IMG/VR virus record: IMGVR_UViG_3300020442_003300
Span: 1 to 29,078 of that record
Strand: one strand, 5' to 3'
DNA from: a virus
DNA: 29,078 nt
Under the pieces are notes generated by a model that was given only the letters and a program-made list of their open reading frames with translations, ran no database searches and had not been told where the DNA came from. The translations under genes were made by a program, and so were the position numbers. Shown piece by piece: positions 22,618-29,078 of this stretch (the stretch's first letter is position 1; every line of letters begins with the position of its first letter).

Positions 22618-23210
22618 AGCTTCGTCCTAATAGTTTCTAACAACACTTTCTTGTAAGACTGACAATCAATATTCAAGAATGGTTTATACTTTAATGTTTT
22701 GATCTTAACTTCTTTCCAGATAGGATCATTCAATTTCTTATCAAAGTTAGATATAAATCCTAAACATTTTTCAAATACAACCAAGGTCTCAAGAGAGATA
22801 TTACCAGCGAGATAGTGCTTAATGATTGGAGGATGTCCAGACTCTACGGTAAATAATTTTTCAAAGGCATCTGCGTATGGAGTCTGATAATCATCTAATA
22901 GTGTGTTTACATCCTCTTTAAATTTATATGTGAAAGACTCTTGATTTATCTTCCAAGTAGTGTAGATATCCTTACTAAAAGATTGGATATATCCTTTAGT
23001 ATCAAAAACAAAATTAGCGACGAAGTAACTCAAGATTTCAGTATCTGAGTACAACGTCGCTAATTTTTTAAAGAAGTAACGATCGCGCCGCTGTTCAAAT
23101 GATTTTTCATTGGCGCGAACTTTACCTCTGTATTTGAAATAATCGTAGTCTTGTTTGGTGAAGTGCTGCTTTAGTGCAAGATACATCTTATACACTTCGT
23201 ATCCAGTCAC
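22614..23210 (-). CDS. 59: Loader of gp41 DNA helicase, gp59
   Basis: A 198-aa protein (T4 gp59 is 217 aa) with the family's marks: GYEVYKMYLALKQHF, YDYFKYRGKVR, the block FEQRRDRYFFKKLATLYSD, and a C-terminal KYKPFLNIDCQSYKKVLLET, each with a clear T4 counterpart. gp59 loads the replicative helicase onto gp32-covered forks and joins recombination to replication. It starts at GTG (23208-23210), overlapping the gp33 TGA (GTGA). The order gp33-gp59-gp32 is as in T4. Confidence 0.92.
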   Translation of the reverse strand: MTGYEVYKMYLALKQHFTKQDYDYFKYRGKVRANEKSFEQRRDRYFFKKLATLYSDTEILSYFVANFVFDTKGYIQSFSKDIYTTWKINQESFTYKFKEDVNTLLDDYQTPYADAFEKLFTVESGHPPIIKHYLAGNISLETLVVFEKCLGFISNFDKKLNDPIWKEVKIKTLKYKPFLNIDCQSYKKVLLETIRTKL

Positions 23211-23458
23211 AGTGGTAAGACTCCTTTAGATGATTGTTTCATGTAGTTTAAACGCATCGCTTCATGGCGAAGACGTTCTTTGAGTGGTTTAGATAAAAGT
23301 TTTGGCACGGTTTCAACTTCGATTTCATTCTCTGCACAGTAAGTTGTTACTGCTTCGATGTATGAAATTAGTCCTTTGCTCGTTTTTACCAAACGTTCAA
23401 TCTCCTGAGAGAACTTAGTTGGGGTTAAAAACTTGTCCTCTAGTGGATTATCCTTCAT
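23207..23458 (-). CDS. 33: Late promoter transcription coactivator gp33
   Basis: An 83-aa protein starting at ATG 23456-23458 (MKDNPLEDKFLTPTKF); a longer frame exists upstream but overlaps the nuclease gene by far more. The core SYIEAVTTYCAENEIEVETV and KPLKERLRHEAMRLNYM lines up with the T4 gp33 core (SYLEATTAFLEENSIPETQ), though T4 gp33 is longer (112 aa). gp33 bridges RNA polymerase to the gp45 clamp for late transcription and blocks early promoters. It lies just before gp59, as in T4, and fits the NATAAATA motifs seen before the virion genes. Confidence 0.82.
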   Translation of the reverse strand: MKDNPLEDKFLTPTKFSQEIERLVKTSKGLISYIEAVTTYCAENEIEVETVPKLLSKPLKERLRHEAMRLNYMKQSSKGVLPL

Positions 23459-24125
23459 GGTAGTTGACGAACTCCTGAATATAGGATTTAAGTAATTGTA
23501 AATAGTCATCAAGATTGTACTTCTCAAACACTTGAATAGTTCCTTCTTCTGTGGCGATAAGTGTGACAATTTTCTTTACCTCTAAACCTGAACGCTCAAG
23601 GAACATCGCTGCATATGCAGTCTCTTGCACAAAATAGTGCTCGATATACGATTCCTTCTTTTCTTTAGTTGAGGTTTTAAAATCGATCACTGCCAACTCG
23701 CCATCGAATTCAGCAATACAGTCCACTCGACCCGCTAAACCGAGATAGTGGGAATATAAGAAAGTCTCCAAACAATGAATCTTATTGATTCGGTTTAGTG
23801 TAGACTTTGCTGACTGGAACATTCTAACAGATAATGGATTATTTTCCAAGTATTTGTTTAGATCCAGTTCACCTTTAAAATAGTCTTCTGCAATGTTGTG
23901 ATATGCTGTGCCCCTTTGTGTAGCGCGGGCAGTGATTCGATTAGCCTCTTCTTCACCAATTTTAGCTCTCCACTTTTTGAAGAACTGAGCGTTTTTAAAC
24001 GATGTGATTGAGGTAACACTCGGATAATATTTATCCGCCCCTGGTATGGGGTAAAATCTAACGCCATCACGGTTCACAGGGTCAACATCAGGAACATCGA
24101 TGTTGACATTAATAAATTCAAACAT
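23448..24125 (-). CDS. RecB/PD-(D/E)XK family nuclease
   Basis: A 225-aa nuclease. The motifs are in order: His76 in RGTAYHNIAE, Gly132-Arg-Val-Asp135 (GLAGRVDCIAEFDG), Asp148-Phe-Lys150 (AVIDFKTSTKEK), and Gln167...Tyr171 (QETAYAAMF). This is the RecB-type site with two metal-binding acids and the Lys. Such phage enzymes usually act as 5' or ssDNA exonucleases in recombination or host DNA breakdown. It lies between PhoH and gp33. The 3' end overlaps gp33 by 11 nt and the ATG shares a base with the PhoH stop. Confidence 0.85.
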   Translation of the reverse strand: MFEFINVNIDVPDVDPVNRDGVRFYPIPGADKYYPSVTSITSFKNAQFFKKWRAKIGEEEANRITARATQRGTAYHNIAEDYFKGELDLNKYLENNPLSVRMFQSAKSTLNRINKIHCLETFLYSHYLGLAGRVDCIAEFDGELAVIDFKTSTKEKKESYIEHYFVQETAYAAMFLERSGLEVKKIVTLIATEEGTIQVFEKYNLDDYLQLLKSYIQEFVNYHEG

Positions 24126-24886
24126 TAAAATCCAAGATTATACTTATTGATAAGGTAAGATTTAACCAGACCCGAACGAACGATATCATCAATACCAAAT
24201 TCAATACAAGAAAACTCTTGCATCTCTTGAAGGATTTTGATGAAATCTGAAATACCAGACTTCTCATTCTCTTTCACCAAGTCGGACTGAGTGATATCAC
24301 CACAGAACATAATCTTGGAGTCTTCACCGACACGAGTGATCATAGAATCAAGTTCGTGGAAGTTTAGATTACTAAATTCATCTACGATAACAATACAGTT
24401 ATCAAGAGTCACACCTCTGATAAAAGAGGTTGACCAGAAAGAAATAGTTTCTTGTGCCCTAAGGTTATCATACAACATATCAAACGAATTATCATCAGGC
24501 ATACTAAACATATACCTAACCATATTCTTATATGGAATTTGATATAGGGCAGACTTGTCTTCATGATCTCCAGGAAGGAAACCAATCTCTCTGGTGGGAA
24601 CCAGAGACCTTACAATGTATATTTTATCATAAGGTGTATTTTCGTCAAGTACTTCTTGCAAAGCAAGATACAAGGTAATAAAAGTTTTACCTGTTCCTGC
24701 AGCACCATGAAGTAAAAGATTTTTTCCCTGCTCATACTGTTCAAACGCAAAAGTTTGATTCTCAGTAAGAGGTTTGATAGGCACCATGTAGGAGCTATCA
24801 ATCGGTTTTTTCCTTTTGATTTGCTTAGCAGTCATGTGAGGAGGGACAGGATTACTGGTAGTGTTCCTTTTGCGTGCTCTTGCCAT
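24125..24886 (-). CDS. phoH: PhoH-family P-loop ATPase
   Basis: A 253-aa PhoH-type protein. After a basic 40-residue leader come LTENQTFAFEQY, Walker A (GAAGTGKT, 61-68), VRSLVPTREIGFLPGDHEDK (a PhoH hallmark), Walker B (CIVIVDE, to 170) and the sensor region FCGDITQSDL. PhoH-like genes are very common in cyanophages. The role is uncertain; RNA or nucleic acid related ATPase or helicase activity is suggested for the family. The link to phosphate limitation is established for the E. coli namesake only. Confidence 0.93.
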   Translation of the reverse strand: MARARKRNTTSNPVPPHMTAKQIKRKKPIDSSYMVPIKPLTENQTFAFEQYEQGKNLLLHGAAGTGKTFITLYLALQEVLDENTPYDKIYIVRSLVPTREIGFLPGDHEDKSALYQIPYKNMVRYMFSMPDDNSFDMLYDNLRAQETISFWSTSFIRGVTLDNCIVIVDEFSNLNFHELDSMITRVGEDSKIMFCGDITQSDLVKENEKSGISDFIKILQEMQEFSCIEFGIDDIVRSGLVKSYLINKYNLGF

Positions 24887-24889
24887 AGT

Positions 24890-25120
24890 TTAGGTGTATC
24901 GACTCAAGTTTGAACGAGGATGTGCTTTTTGGACTTTAGACATCACTTCTTTAAATCCATCAGATTGTTTAGGGACACCGTAGGTTAAACCTCCGACGCC
25001 CGCTTGCCAATCTTTATCCCAATCAGGGTTATCCTTTTTCCACTGATCGTATTCTTTCATAGTCATCGAGAGAGTTTTTGTTTCTCCCGTTTCTTTATGT
25101 TTTACTGGGTAAGTAGGCAT
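24890..25120 (-). CDS. Small hypothetical protein (76 aa), Cys-free FmdB-like N-terminus
   Basis: Starts at ATG 25118-25120 (MPTYPVKHKETGETK), which forms a TAATG overlap with the ThyX stop; an upstream GTG/ATG-type extension in the same frame is less likely. The opening MPTYxxxxxxTGE resembles the start of FmdB zinc-ribbon proteins, but no Cys is present, so no zinc site. A motif MTMKEYDQWKKDNPDWDKDW follows and a basic C-terminus (KVQKAHPRSNLSRYT). Function unknown. Confidence 0.7.
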   Translation of the reverse strand: MPTYPVKHKETGETKTLSMTMKEYDQWKKDNPDWDKDWQAGVGGLTYGVPKQSDGFKEVMSKVQKAHPRSNLSRYT

Positions 25121-25764
25121 TAGGTCCACTCCATTGCTTCTGCACAAATAGGGAATTGTTCTACAAAGATTGCCTTACACATGTTAGCAATCTCCATATG
25201 TTCTTTCTGGGTTCCATGCCCAGATCGTAAATCTATATAGTGGATCCACGAGCGAACTGATCCTGTCATGTACAATTTTGTTGGCACAGCGAGGGGAAGC
25301 ACAAAACGCGAACACTCCTTTGCGATATTAGCATCGAGCATCTCTTTATAGAGTTTCATACCAGCATCAAAGTGCTGCCTCATCTTGATCTCAAACTCTT
25401 GCTTGACAAACGGGTCAATATCATCAATAGAATTCTGACGATTCTTGGTGTCTTGACGGCGTAGTTCAGGTAGAGGGATCTCCTCCGTGAGTAGGGAAGA
25501 ATCAGCATAGCGTTGTGAAAATTCTTGATATGTCATACTCCTATGACGGAGTAGCTGAGCTGCGAGACCCCTGGTAGTATGGATCTCAAGAGTCATGAAT
25601 GCCTGCTCAAAGACGCTCCAGTGCCCGTGTTTGATGCAATACTTGAGAAGACCTGCAACCTTAGGATTATCCTGGTTAGAGGGGTTGCTGACTCGTGCAA
25701 CATACCCCATAGTCTTCTCTGCGTCTGGGGTGACGGATACTAATTCAACTTTCTGATTCATCAT
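25120..25764 (-). CDS. thyX: FAD-dependent thymidylate synthase ThyX
   Basis: A 214-aa enzyme making dTMP from dUMP with CH2-THF and FADH2. The ThyX signature is at about 73-86 (RHRSMTYQEFSQRY), with HGHWSVFEQAFMTLEI before it and the dUMP/FAD-binding C-terminal block (FVLPLAVPTKLYMTGSVRSW, then DLRSGHGTQKEH). Starts MMNQKVELVS at 25764 or the next ATG at 25761; both overlap the upstream gene. It raises dTTP supply for phage DNA and fits with glutaredoxin nearby. Confidence 0.95.
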   Translation of the reverse strand: MMNQKVELVSVTPDAEKTMGYVARVSNPSNQDNPKVAGLLKYCIKHGHWSVFEQAFMTLEIHTTRGLAAQLLRHRSMTYQEFSQRYADSSLLTEEIPLPELRRQDTKNRQNSIDDIDPFVKQEFEIKMRQHFDAGMKLYKEMLDANIAKECSRFVLPLAVPTKLYMTGSVRSWIHYIDLRSGHGTQKEHMEIANMCKAIFVEQFPICAEAMEWT

Positions 25765-26008
25765 TTTTGAAAAGAATATGAGTGATAATGCACATAGCAA
25801 ATGCTTTCAGATATCCAATAGTTTGGAGACCAAACAATCCTGGCATTAACCAATTCCATAATAGCATAAGAACTAAAGGTTTGACAAATACACCAATACC
25901 TTTAGCAACTGCTTTCACATTCTTTTCTTGCTGCGCTTTCTGAATAGCAGCAATCTCCGCTTCTGTAGGTTCGGGAGCGGGTGGTGTTTGTAAATTGTAG
26001 ACTGTCAT
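25745..26008 (-). CDS. Small membrane protein (87 aa)
   Basis: An 87-aa protein with a proline-rich acidic start (TPPAPEPTEAEIAAIQ), a helix with charged residues, then one or two hydrophobic stretches (VKPLVLMLLWNWLMPGLFG; FAMCIITHILF) that could form a hairpin in the membrane. Ends acidic (KNDESES). ATG overlaps the preceding stop by 4 nt (ATGA), and its 3' end overlaps thyX by about 20 nt. Function unknown. Confidence 0.65.
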   Translation of the reverse strand: MTVYNLQTPPAPEPTEAEIAAIQKAQQEKNVKAVAKGIGVFVKPLVLMLLWNWLMPGLFGLQTIGYLKAFAMCIITHILFKNDESES

Positions 26009-26280
26009 TTCTTTTTCTTTTTAGAGGGGTCATTCCATAGTTTCGGATTAATTCTACCATTAGTCTGACTAAATGTCACGAAGTCGTGTCGATATAGATC
26101 CCAATAATAATCGAACACATCGACTTTTTTATTGGCGATAACAATATCAAACTTGGTCATACCATCCTGAAGGTATTCAACCAAGTACGTAGTATATGGC
26201 AAGGATGTGTCTTCAGCAGCACTGGGATCACATCCTTGCTGTAAAATTCTGATCTTGCTACTCAACTCCGACCTCCCCAT
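26005..26280 (-). CDS. Hypothetical protein (91 aa)
   Basis: A 91-aa protein (MGRSELSSKIRILQQG) with a beta-like middle (TYLVEYLQDGMTKFDIVIA), a helical part (VDVFDYYWDLYRHDF) and a Lys-rich end (SKKKKK). The pattern looks like a small globular domain with a basic tail. The start overlaps the 155-aa gene by 19 nt. No family recognised. Confidence 0.65.
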   Translation of the reverse strand: MGRSELSSKIRILQQGCDPSAAEDTSLPYTTYLVEYLQDGMTKFDIVIANKKVDVFDYYWDLYRHDFVTFSQTNGRINPKLWNDPSKKKKK

Positions 26281-26729
26281 TCAATGCTGGGGAATGCTTC
26301 AGAAATGACTGCCTTGGTAATTCTCTTATACTTCGATGACAGATTGCCGTCTTTTACAAGACAAAGCAGTTCTGCTTCTTCAGCAGACAAACCTTCTAAA
26401 AGTTGAATGAACATAGACTCTCGCTTCATACCAGGGAGACGATCTTGCCCACCCTTAACAAAGCGATAAAACCCTCTGTACTCCTGCTCTAACCGTGTAT
26501 GATCAGTTCCTACGGGTGCATCATTAGGCGTATAAGGAACTTCCCCCTCAGGGATCATTGAGATAACACTCTCGTCAAAATTCCAAATCAATAGTTGACG
26601 AAGAGCAGGTGTGTTGTGTTTGCGGAGAAGATCAACCTTCTCCTTTTTAGTCTTAGCATTAGAAACCTTTCGCAAGATCTCACTAAGTAGCAACCTAGAG
26701 TTGCTGTTTTCAATTGATCGTGTAGGCAT
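26262..26729 (-). CDS. Conserved cyanophage protein (DUF6433-like)
   Basis: A 155-aa protein (MPTRSIENSNSRLLLSEILR) resembling a family found widely in T4-like marine phages, with KKEKVDLLRKHNTPALRQLL, WNFDESVISMIPEGEVPYTP, KRESMFIQLLEGLSAEEAEL and a final FPSIEWGG. It is helical and soluble. AGGAG lies at good distance before the ATG. The domain name is from memory and should be taken as tentative. No function is known. Confidence 0.7.
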   Translation of the reverse strand: MPTRSIENSNSRLLLSEILRKVSNAKTKKEKVDLLRKHNTPALRQLLIWNFDESVISMIPEGEVPYTPNDAPVGTDHTRLEQEYRGFYRFVKGGQDRLPGMKRESMFIQLLEGLSAEEAELLCLVKDGNLSSKYKRITKAVISEAFPSIEWGGRS

Positions 26730-26748
26730 GATTTAATTCTCCTGTGAT

Positions 26749-26988
26749 TTAATCCTCCTCATCATCACCCCAATCTTCATCAGTCCAGTATTTATTTTCT
26801 GGTCTAATGTAAATTAGATCGTCTGCGATAATGTTACCATTCTCATCAAACATTTCTGGATGAGTGATTGACTTAGCATAAGCAGCGTTTTCGATATAAT
26901 CTTCAACGTAACCTTTTGCGAGCCATGATACCGTGATGCCAAGGATAAAAGCACCGACAGTAACTAGAACAACTAGTGCAATTAGCAT
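26749..26988 (-). CDS. Small membrane-anchored acidic protein (79 aa)
   Basis: A 79-aa protein with an N-terminal membrane segment (MLIALVVLVTVGAFILGIT) and an acidic outer part ending DEDWGDDEED. A strong Shine-Dalgarno (AAGGGGGAA) lies just before the ATG. The segment could be a signal anchor. A 64-nt gap separates it from the upstream gene, with only weak promoter-like matches. Function unknown. Confidence 0.7.
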   Translation of the reverse strand: MLIALVVLVTVGAFILGITVSWLAKGYVEDYIENAAYAKSITHPEMFDENGNIIADDLIYIRPENKYWTDEDWGDDEED

Positions 26989-27052
26989 GGTTCCCCCTTA
27001 ATACGGTTAAAAAATAATAACGGAACCAACCTCCTATGTTAGAACTCTGACA

Positions 27053-27391
27053 TTATTTAGTACGCTTTTTGCGTCCTGGTCTTCTGTCATGTTCATATCG
27101 ACAAGCATCAGAAAGGACACTTTGGAGATAGGTTTTAATCTTTCTCGCCTTAGGTTTCCCTAAATGTCCGTATGCTTCTCGTAATTGTTTATTTCCACCC
27201 TTGATATATTCATCAAGTTCAGATATCAATCCGTTAATAGTATTGGCAGTAGTGGATTCAATAAATTCACGAACTTCTTTTCGTTTGGTCTTAGTTGACT
27301 TCAAATAATCGTAGCACCTAAACAGATACTTGTCTTCCTCAAAGGCAACATCAATCGAACGTTCAATAAGTCCATAAAATTCTTCGTTCAT
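27053..27391 (-). CDS. Hypothetical basic protein (112 aa)
   Basis: A 112-aa helical protein (MNEEFYGLIERSIDVAFEED) whose first half is acidic to neutral and whose end is strongly basic (YEHDRRPGRKKRTK), which could bind nucleic acid. The ATG shares a base with the glutaredoxin stop (TAATG), so the two are probably co-translated. Not recognised. Confidence 0.65.
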   Translation of the reverse strand: MNEEFYGLIERSIDVAFEEDKYLFRCYDYLKSTKTKRKEVREFIESTTANTINGLISELDEYIKGGNKQLREAYGHLGKPKARKIKTYLQSVLSDACRYEHDRRPGRKKRTK

Positions 27392-27630
27392 TAGATAAGA
27401 TTGTTTTGTCGCATGTATTTAACAGCATCGACACATCCGCCGAGCTTCTCTGAGTTTAGCAGAACTTGGGGGAAAGTGCTACCTTCTCCGAATTCTTCAT
27501 AGAAAGACTCTCTGCTGAAGTCTTTGTCTAATTGATATTCTCTAAAGGTATATCCTTTATCAGCGAGAACATCTTTAATCTTTGTGCAGTATGGACAACC
27601 AGTTTTGGTGTATACAGCAAAGTTTGTCAT
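27391..27630 (-). CDS. grx: Glutaredoxin
   Basis: A 79-aa glutaredoxin starting at MTNFAVYTKT (27630). It has the dithiol active site CPYC (12-15), the cis-Pro loop TFPQV (52-56) and the GGC motif (64-66) for glutathione binding. It reduces disulfides, and in T4-like phages serves ribonucleotide reductase for dNTP supply. The upstream frame reaches a GTG/ATG at 27666, which lies in the terminator hairpin and is rejected. It is the first gene after that terminator. Confidence 0.93.
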   Translation of the reverse strand: MTNFAVYTKTGCPYCTKIKDVLADKGYTFREYQLDKDFSRESFYEEFGEGSTFPQVLLNSEKLGGCVDAVKYMRQNNLI

Positions 27631-27649
27631 AGTTCTTTGGTGCGAAAGA

Positions 27650-27677
27650 ATAAAAAAGGGACTCAAAGGAGTCCCTT
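27650..27677 (-). terminator. Rho-independent terminator after the beta-barrel-like gene
   Basis: AAGGGACTC pairs with GAGTCCCTT (9 bp, 4-nt loop CTTT on the minus strand), followed by T6 and ATTC. It starts 23 nt past the stop of the beta-barrel-like gene. A strong, classical terminator. Confidence 0.92.
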
Positions 27678-27700
27678 ACTTTACCTTATATATGTGGTGA

Positions 27701-28078
27701 TCAGAAGGAATACTTCAGACCCAGTTTAGCACCATATCCACGGTCGATGTCGCTGTCGCCAGAACCGACGAAGGAGACCTCACCATATGCACCCAGAGCA
27801 TCGCTCAGAGCAACGCCGACACCTGCCTTACCAGAAGGAACGGTCTCGTCAGTGCCACTGTCAGGAGTCAGCAGAGTAGCGCCACCCTGAACATAGTAGG
27901 AAGCAGACTCACCCAGAGCACCTTCGTAGCCTACATGGAAATCTGTAGCGGCACCAGTGTAATCCGAACCCGTCCAACCTGCATTGGTTTCCACGTTGAC
28001 GTACGGACCTGCAAGGGCAGCACCAGGAGCAGCGAAAGCAGCAGCTGCAGCGGCAGCAGCGAAAGCAGTTTTGATCAT
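27701..28078 (-). CDS. Secreted porin-like/outer-membrane beta-barrel protein
   Basis: A 125-aa protein with a clear signal peptide (MIKTAFAAAAAAAAFAAPGA, likely cleavage after ALA at about 23). The mature part has alternating beta strands rich in Gly and Tyr (DFHVGYEGALGESASYYVQG; GKAGVGVALSDALGAYGEV) and the outer-membrane-type C-terminal strand GAKLGLKYSF ending in Phe. It is too short for a full porin; an 8-strand barrel is possible. The DNA is visibly GC-richer than the neighbours, with many C- or G-ending codons. It has its own promoters, a structured leader and a terminator, so it is a single-gene unit. Role in the phage is unknown. Confidence 0.75.
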   Translation of the reverse strand: MIKTAFAAAAAAAAFAAPGAALAGPYVNVETNAGWTGSDYTGAATDFHVGYEGALGESASYYVQGGATLLTPDSGTDETVPSGKAGVGVALSDALGAYGEVSFVGSGDSDIDRGYGAKLGLKYSF

Positions 28079-28102
28079 TTGAAAATACCTCGTTAATTTA
28101 CT

Positions 28103-28147
28103 TGCGGAGTGATTACCCGCAGATGAAAGCAGACTCGACTCGTCTGC
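28103..28147 (-). promoter_or_regulatory. Two hairpins in the leader of the beta-barrel-like gene
   Basis: Two stems lie between the predicted transcription start (about 28150) and the ATG at 28078: GCAGAC/GTCTGC (28129-28134 with 28142-28147, 7-nt loop), and TGCGG/CCGCA (28103-28107 with 28117-28121, 9-nt loop). The ribosome site GAGG is free, 10 nt before the ATG. They may stabilise the mRNA. Confidence 0.5.
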
Positions 28148-28156
28148 GTTGGATAG

Positions 28157-28185
28157 ATTATAACACAACCTTGAAGAGAAGGCAA
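28157..28185 (-). promoter_or_regulatory. Sigma70-type promoter for the beta-barrel-like gene
   Basis: TTGCCT (28180-28185), 17 nt, TATAAT (28157-28162) on the minus strand. The -10 is perfect and the -35 matches at 4 of 6. It predicts a leader of about 70 nt. Confidence 0.75.
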
Positions 28186-28187
28186 GT

Positions 28188-28208
28188 GTTACAATTTTGT
28201 AACGTTAC
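28188..28208. promoter_or_regulatory. Overlapping dyads upstream of the -35 box
   Basis: GTTACA-ATTT-TGTAAC (28188-28203) and the perfect palindrome GTAACGTTAC (28199-28208) overlap, ending 2 nt from the -35 box. The position suits an activator or repressor site; no protein can be named. Confidence 0.45.
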
Positions 28209-28214
28209 GAGGAA

Positions 28215-28222
28215 TATTTATA
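28215..28222 (-). promoter_or_regulatory. Exact T4 late promoter element
   Basis: TATAAATA on the minus strand, an exact late consensus, in the 175-nt gap upstream of the beta-barrel-like gene and upstream of its sigma70-type promoter. Late transcripts would have a leader of about 130 nt. Confidence 0.6.
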
Positions 28223-28253
28223 AGTGTTAATACTTACAAATGTTACCGAAGTA

Positions 28254-28418
28254 TTACTGATTACCGTCAAGTTGTGATTGTTTCTTTTCTAATGCTCGCT
28301 GTGCTTGTTTTTTAATCATACGTACATATAGTAATTCATGTTCGTTGTATAGCTCAGGATGTTTCTTTGCTGTCTTGAGGATCTTTTTTGCCCCCTTTAT
28401 TGTGTCTTTGTATCTCAT
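28254..28418 (-). CDS. Small basic hypothetical protein (54 aa)
   Basis: A 54-aa frame from ATG (28416-28418) to TAA (28254-28256): MRYKDTIKGAKKILKTAKKH, then PELYNEHELLYVRMIKKQAQ and a polar end. It is a basic helical protein. Its first 65 nt overlap the 3' end of the 84-aa gene in another frame, a longer overlap than elsewhere in the window. The orderly helical pattern and lack of another gene here support it. Function unknown. Confidence 0.6.
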   Translation of the reverse strand: MRYKDTIKGAKKILKTAKKHPELYNEHELLYVRMIKKQAQRALEKKQSQLDGNQ

Positions 28419-28608
28419 TTTGATTATTCCTAGATTCTACGAGTAACTTTGCTGCATGTAGACGATCTTCATAATAAGAATCAGGATCTATCTGAATATC
28501 CATTACGTCCATCGGGTCTACAATCGATTCAAATTCCAAATCTCCATCACCTACTATCTCCCTGAGTTCAGGAGTCAAGTATTCATTTGGAATTTTAGGC
28601 AGTTTCAT
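28354..28608 (-). CDS. Small acidic hypothetical protein (84 aa)
   Basis: An 84-aa protein (MKLPKIPNEYLTPELREIVG) whose first 60 residues are acidic and look folded (DGDLEFESIVDPMDVMDIQI; DRLHAAKLLVESRNNQ). The last 20 (RHNKGGKKDPQDSKETS) are polar and probably disordered; that end is the part overlapping the 54-aa gene. It begins 14 nt after the terminator of the psbD unit. Function unknown. Confidence 0.65.
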   Translation of the reverse strand: MKLPKIPNEYLTPELREIVGDGDLEFESIVDPMDVMDIQIDPDSYYEDRLHAAKLLVESRNNQNEIQRHNKGGKKDPQDSKETS

Positions 28609-28621
28609 ATTAATATTTAGA

Positions 28622-28648
28622 TAAAAAAAGAGGGTCCGAAGACCCCCA
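28622..28648 (-). terminator. Rho-independent terminator with UUCG loop
   Basis: GGGTC-TTCG-GACCC on the minus strand (28632-28645), followed by TC and T7 (28622-28630). The UUCG tetraloop makes a short but very stable hairpin. It ends the psbD-82-aa unit, 9 nt past the stop. Confidence 0.93.
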
Positions 28649-28656
28649 TTATATCA

Positions 28657-28905
28657 CTAATCATTATCTTGTCTATAAAGATCTTCTAATGATTGTTTGG
28701 TATCATTAAATTGTTGACTATTCATTTGTGATACATCAACATACATCACTTCTTCACCAGGTTCAGGTGCTTCTGGATGTTTTCGTTTGATGGGTTCATT
28801 CATTGCTTTATTAATTGATTGAATGTTTGACCACATCATAGCGAATGCAGCACCTGCAATCAATGCAAAGAATATAAAATAAATGACAACAAAGAATGGA
28901 TTCAC
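28657..28905 (-). CDS. Small membrane protein downstream of psbD (82 aa)
   Basis: An 82-aa protein starting at GTG (28903-28905), which overlaps the psbD TGA stop as GTGA and suggests translational coupling; the next in-frame ATG would cut off the membrane segment. It has one transmembrane helix ([21 protein letters not shown]), then a polar stretch with [16 protein letters not shown] and an acidic end. The tie to psbD could mean a thylakoid or photosystem-related role, but that is inference. Confidence 0.7.
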   Translation of the reverse strand: MNPFFVVIYFIFFALIAGAAFAMMWSNIQSINKAMNEPIKRKHPEAPEPGEEVMYVDVSQMNSQQFNDTKQSLEDLYRQDND

Positions 28906-29078
28906 AGGGCGTTACCTCGGGGAAGTACTTCCTCAGGGAACACGAAGTTCTCATGAGGTTGATCGACTGGTGCCAACCAGGCACGAAGACCTTCATTCAG
29001 GAGAATGTTCTTCGTGTAGAAGGTCTCGAACTCTGGATCTTCTGCTGCTCTGATCTCTTGGGATACAAAGTCATAAGC
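28902..29078 (-). CDS. psbD: Photosystem II D2 protein, C-terminal 58 residues
   Basis: The last 58 residues of D2 are inside the window; the rest lies beyond the right edge. The reading [20 protein letters not shown], then [16 protein letters not shown] and [18 protein letters not shown], is the D2 C-terminus, not D1. D2 pairs with D1 in the photosystem II reaction centre. Cyanophages carry psbA and psbD to keep photosynthesis going during infection. The end is complete and well conserved, so the gene looks functional as far as seen. Confidence 0.97.
   Translation of the reverse strand, partial: AYDFVSQEIRAAEDPEFETFYTKNILLNEGLRAWLAPVDQPHENFVFPEEVLPRGNAL

Noticed and set aside
23459-23569. 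37-residue extension of gp33
   Set aside because: It lies entirely within the nuclease gene; the ATG at 23458 gives the usual small overlap and the family-like start.
27631-27666. 12-residue N-terminal extension of glutaredoxin
   Set aside because: It would start inside the terminator hairpin; the ATG at 27630 fits the usual glutaredoxin start.
28079-28168. 30-residue extension of the beta-barrel-like protein
   Set aside because: It would start upstream of the predicted transcription start and put residues before a perfect signal peptide.
28811-28996. 61-aa minus-strand frame across psbD and its neighbour
   Set aside because: It overlaps the D2 C-terminus and the 82-aa membrane gene in a third frame; both of those are better supported.

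Overview
The window is a piece of a T4-like cyanophage genome (a marine cyanomyovirus). Four things show this. It carries T4 core genes: gp32, gp59, gp33, gp4, gp5, gp26, gp48, gp53, a gp54-like and a gp27-like protein. It carries cyanobacterial auxiliary metabolic genes: the C-terminal end of psbD, a CP12 and a CpeT-type lyase. It has T4-type late promoter motifs (NATAAATA). It is AT-rich and tightly packed, with stop/start overlaps such as ATGA, TAATG and GTGA. The host is probably marine Synechococcus or Prochlorococcus; the CpeT and CP12 genes fit but do not decide between them.

Layout, in the direction of transcription (almost everything is on the minus strand, so right to left). At 29078-28622 psbD (partial) and a membrane peptide end at a UUCG-loop terminator. 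Two small genes and then a GC-rich secreted beta-barrel-like protein follow (28608-27650); the latter has its own sigma70-like and late promoters and its own terminator. Next is a nucleotide/DNA-metabolism run (27630-21262): glutaredoxin, several unknown small proteins, ThyX, PhoH, a RecB/PD-(D/E)XK nuclease, gp33, gp59, a DUF1825-like protein and gp32, ended by a hairpin at 21213-21235. Three small envelope-type genes follow (21173-20315).

A plus-strand island (18013-20271) holds gp48, gp53 and one small gene. It diverges from gp4 across 37 bp that contain late-promoter-like motifs on both strands. The minus strand then carries the tail and baseplate module: gp4, gp54-like, gp26, gp51-like, two giant tape-measure-like proteins (1519 and 1209 aa) and a gp27-like hub. 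After that come CP12, CpeT, tRNA-Val, a secreted HExxH protein, a small membrane protein, gp5, three small genes, tRNA-Leu and two 2OG-Fe(II) oxygenases.

The most notable signal is at 15972-16009. The last codons of gp26 contain a slippery heptamer T TTT TTC, followed by a 9-nt spacer and a 7-bp hairpin. A -1 slip there reads straight into a gp51-like frame that has no standard start codon covering its N-terminal part, giving a predicted 297-aa gp26-gp51 fusion. It lies directly upstream of the tape-measure-like genes, where other tailed phages make their G/GT tail chaperones by frameshifting. A second notable point is that the two giant proteins are paralogous at their N-termini but carry different peptidoglycan-hydrolase-like domains, while gp5 shows no lysozyme domain. 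All calls are from reading the sequence; no database search was run.
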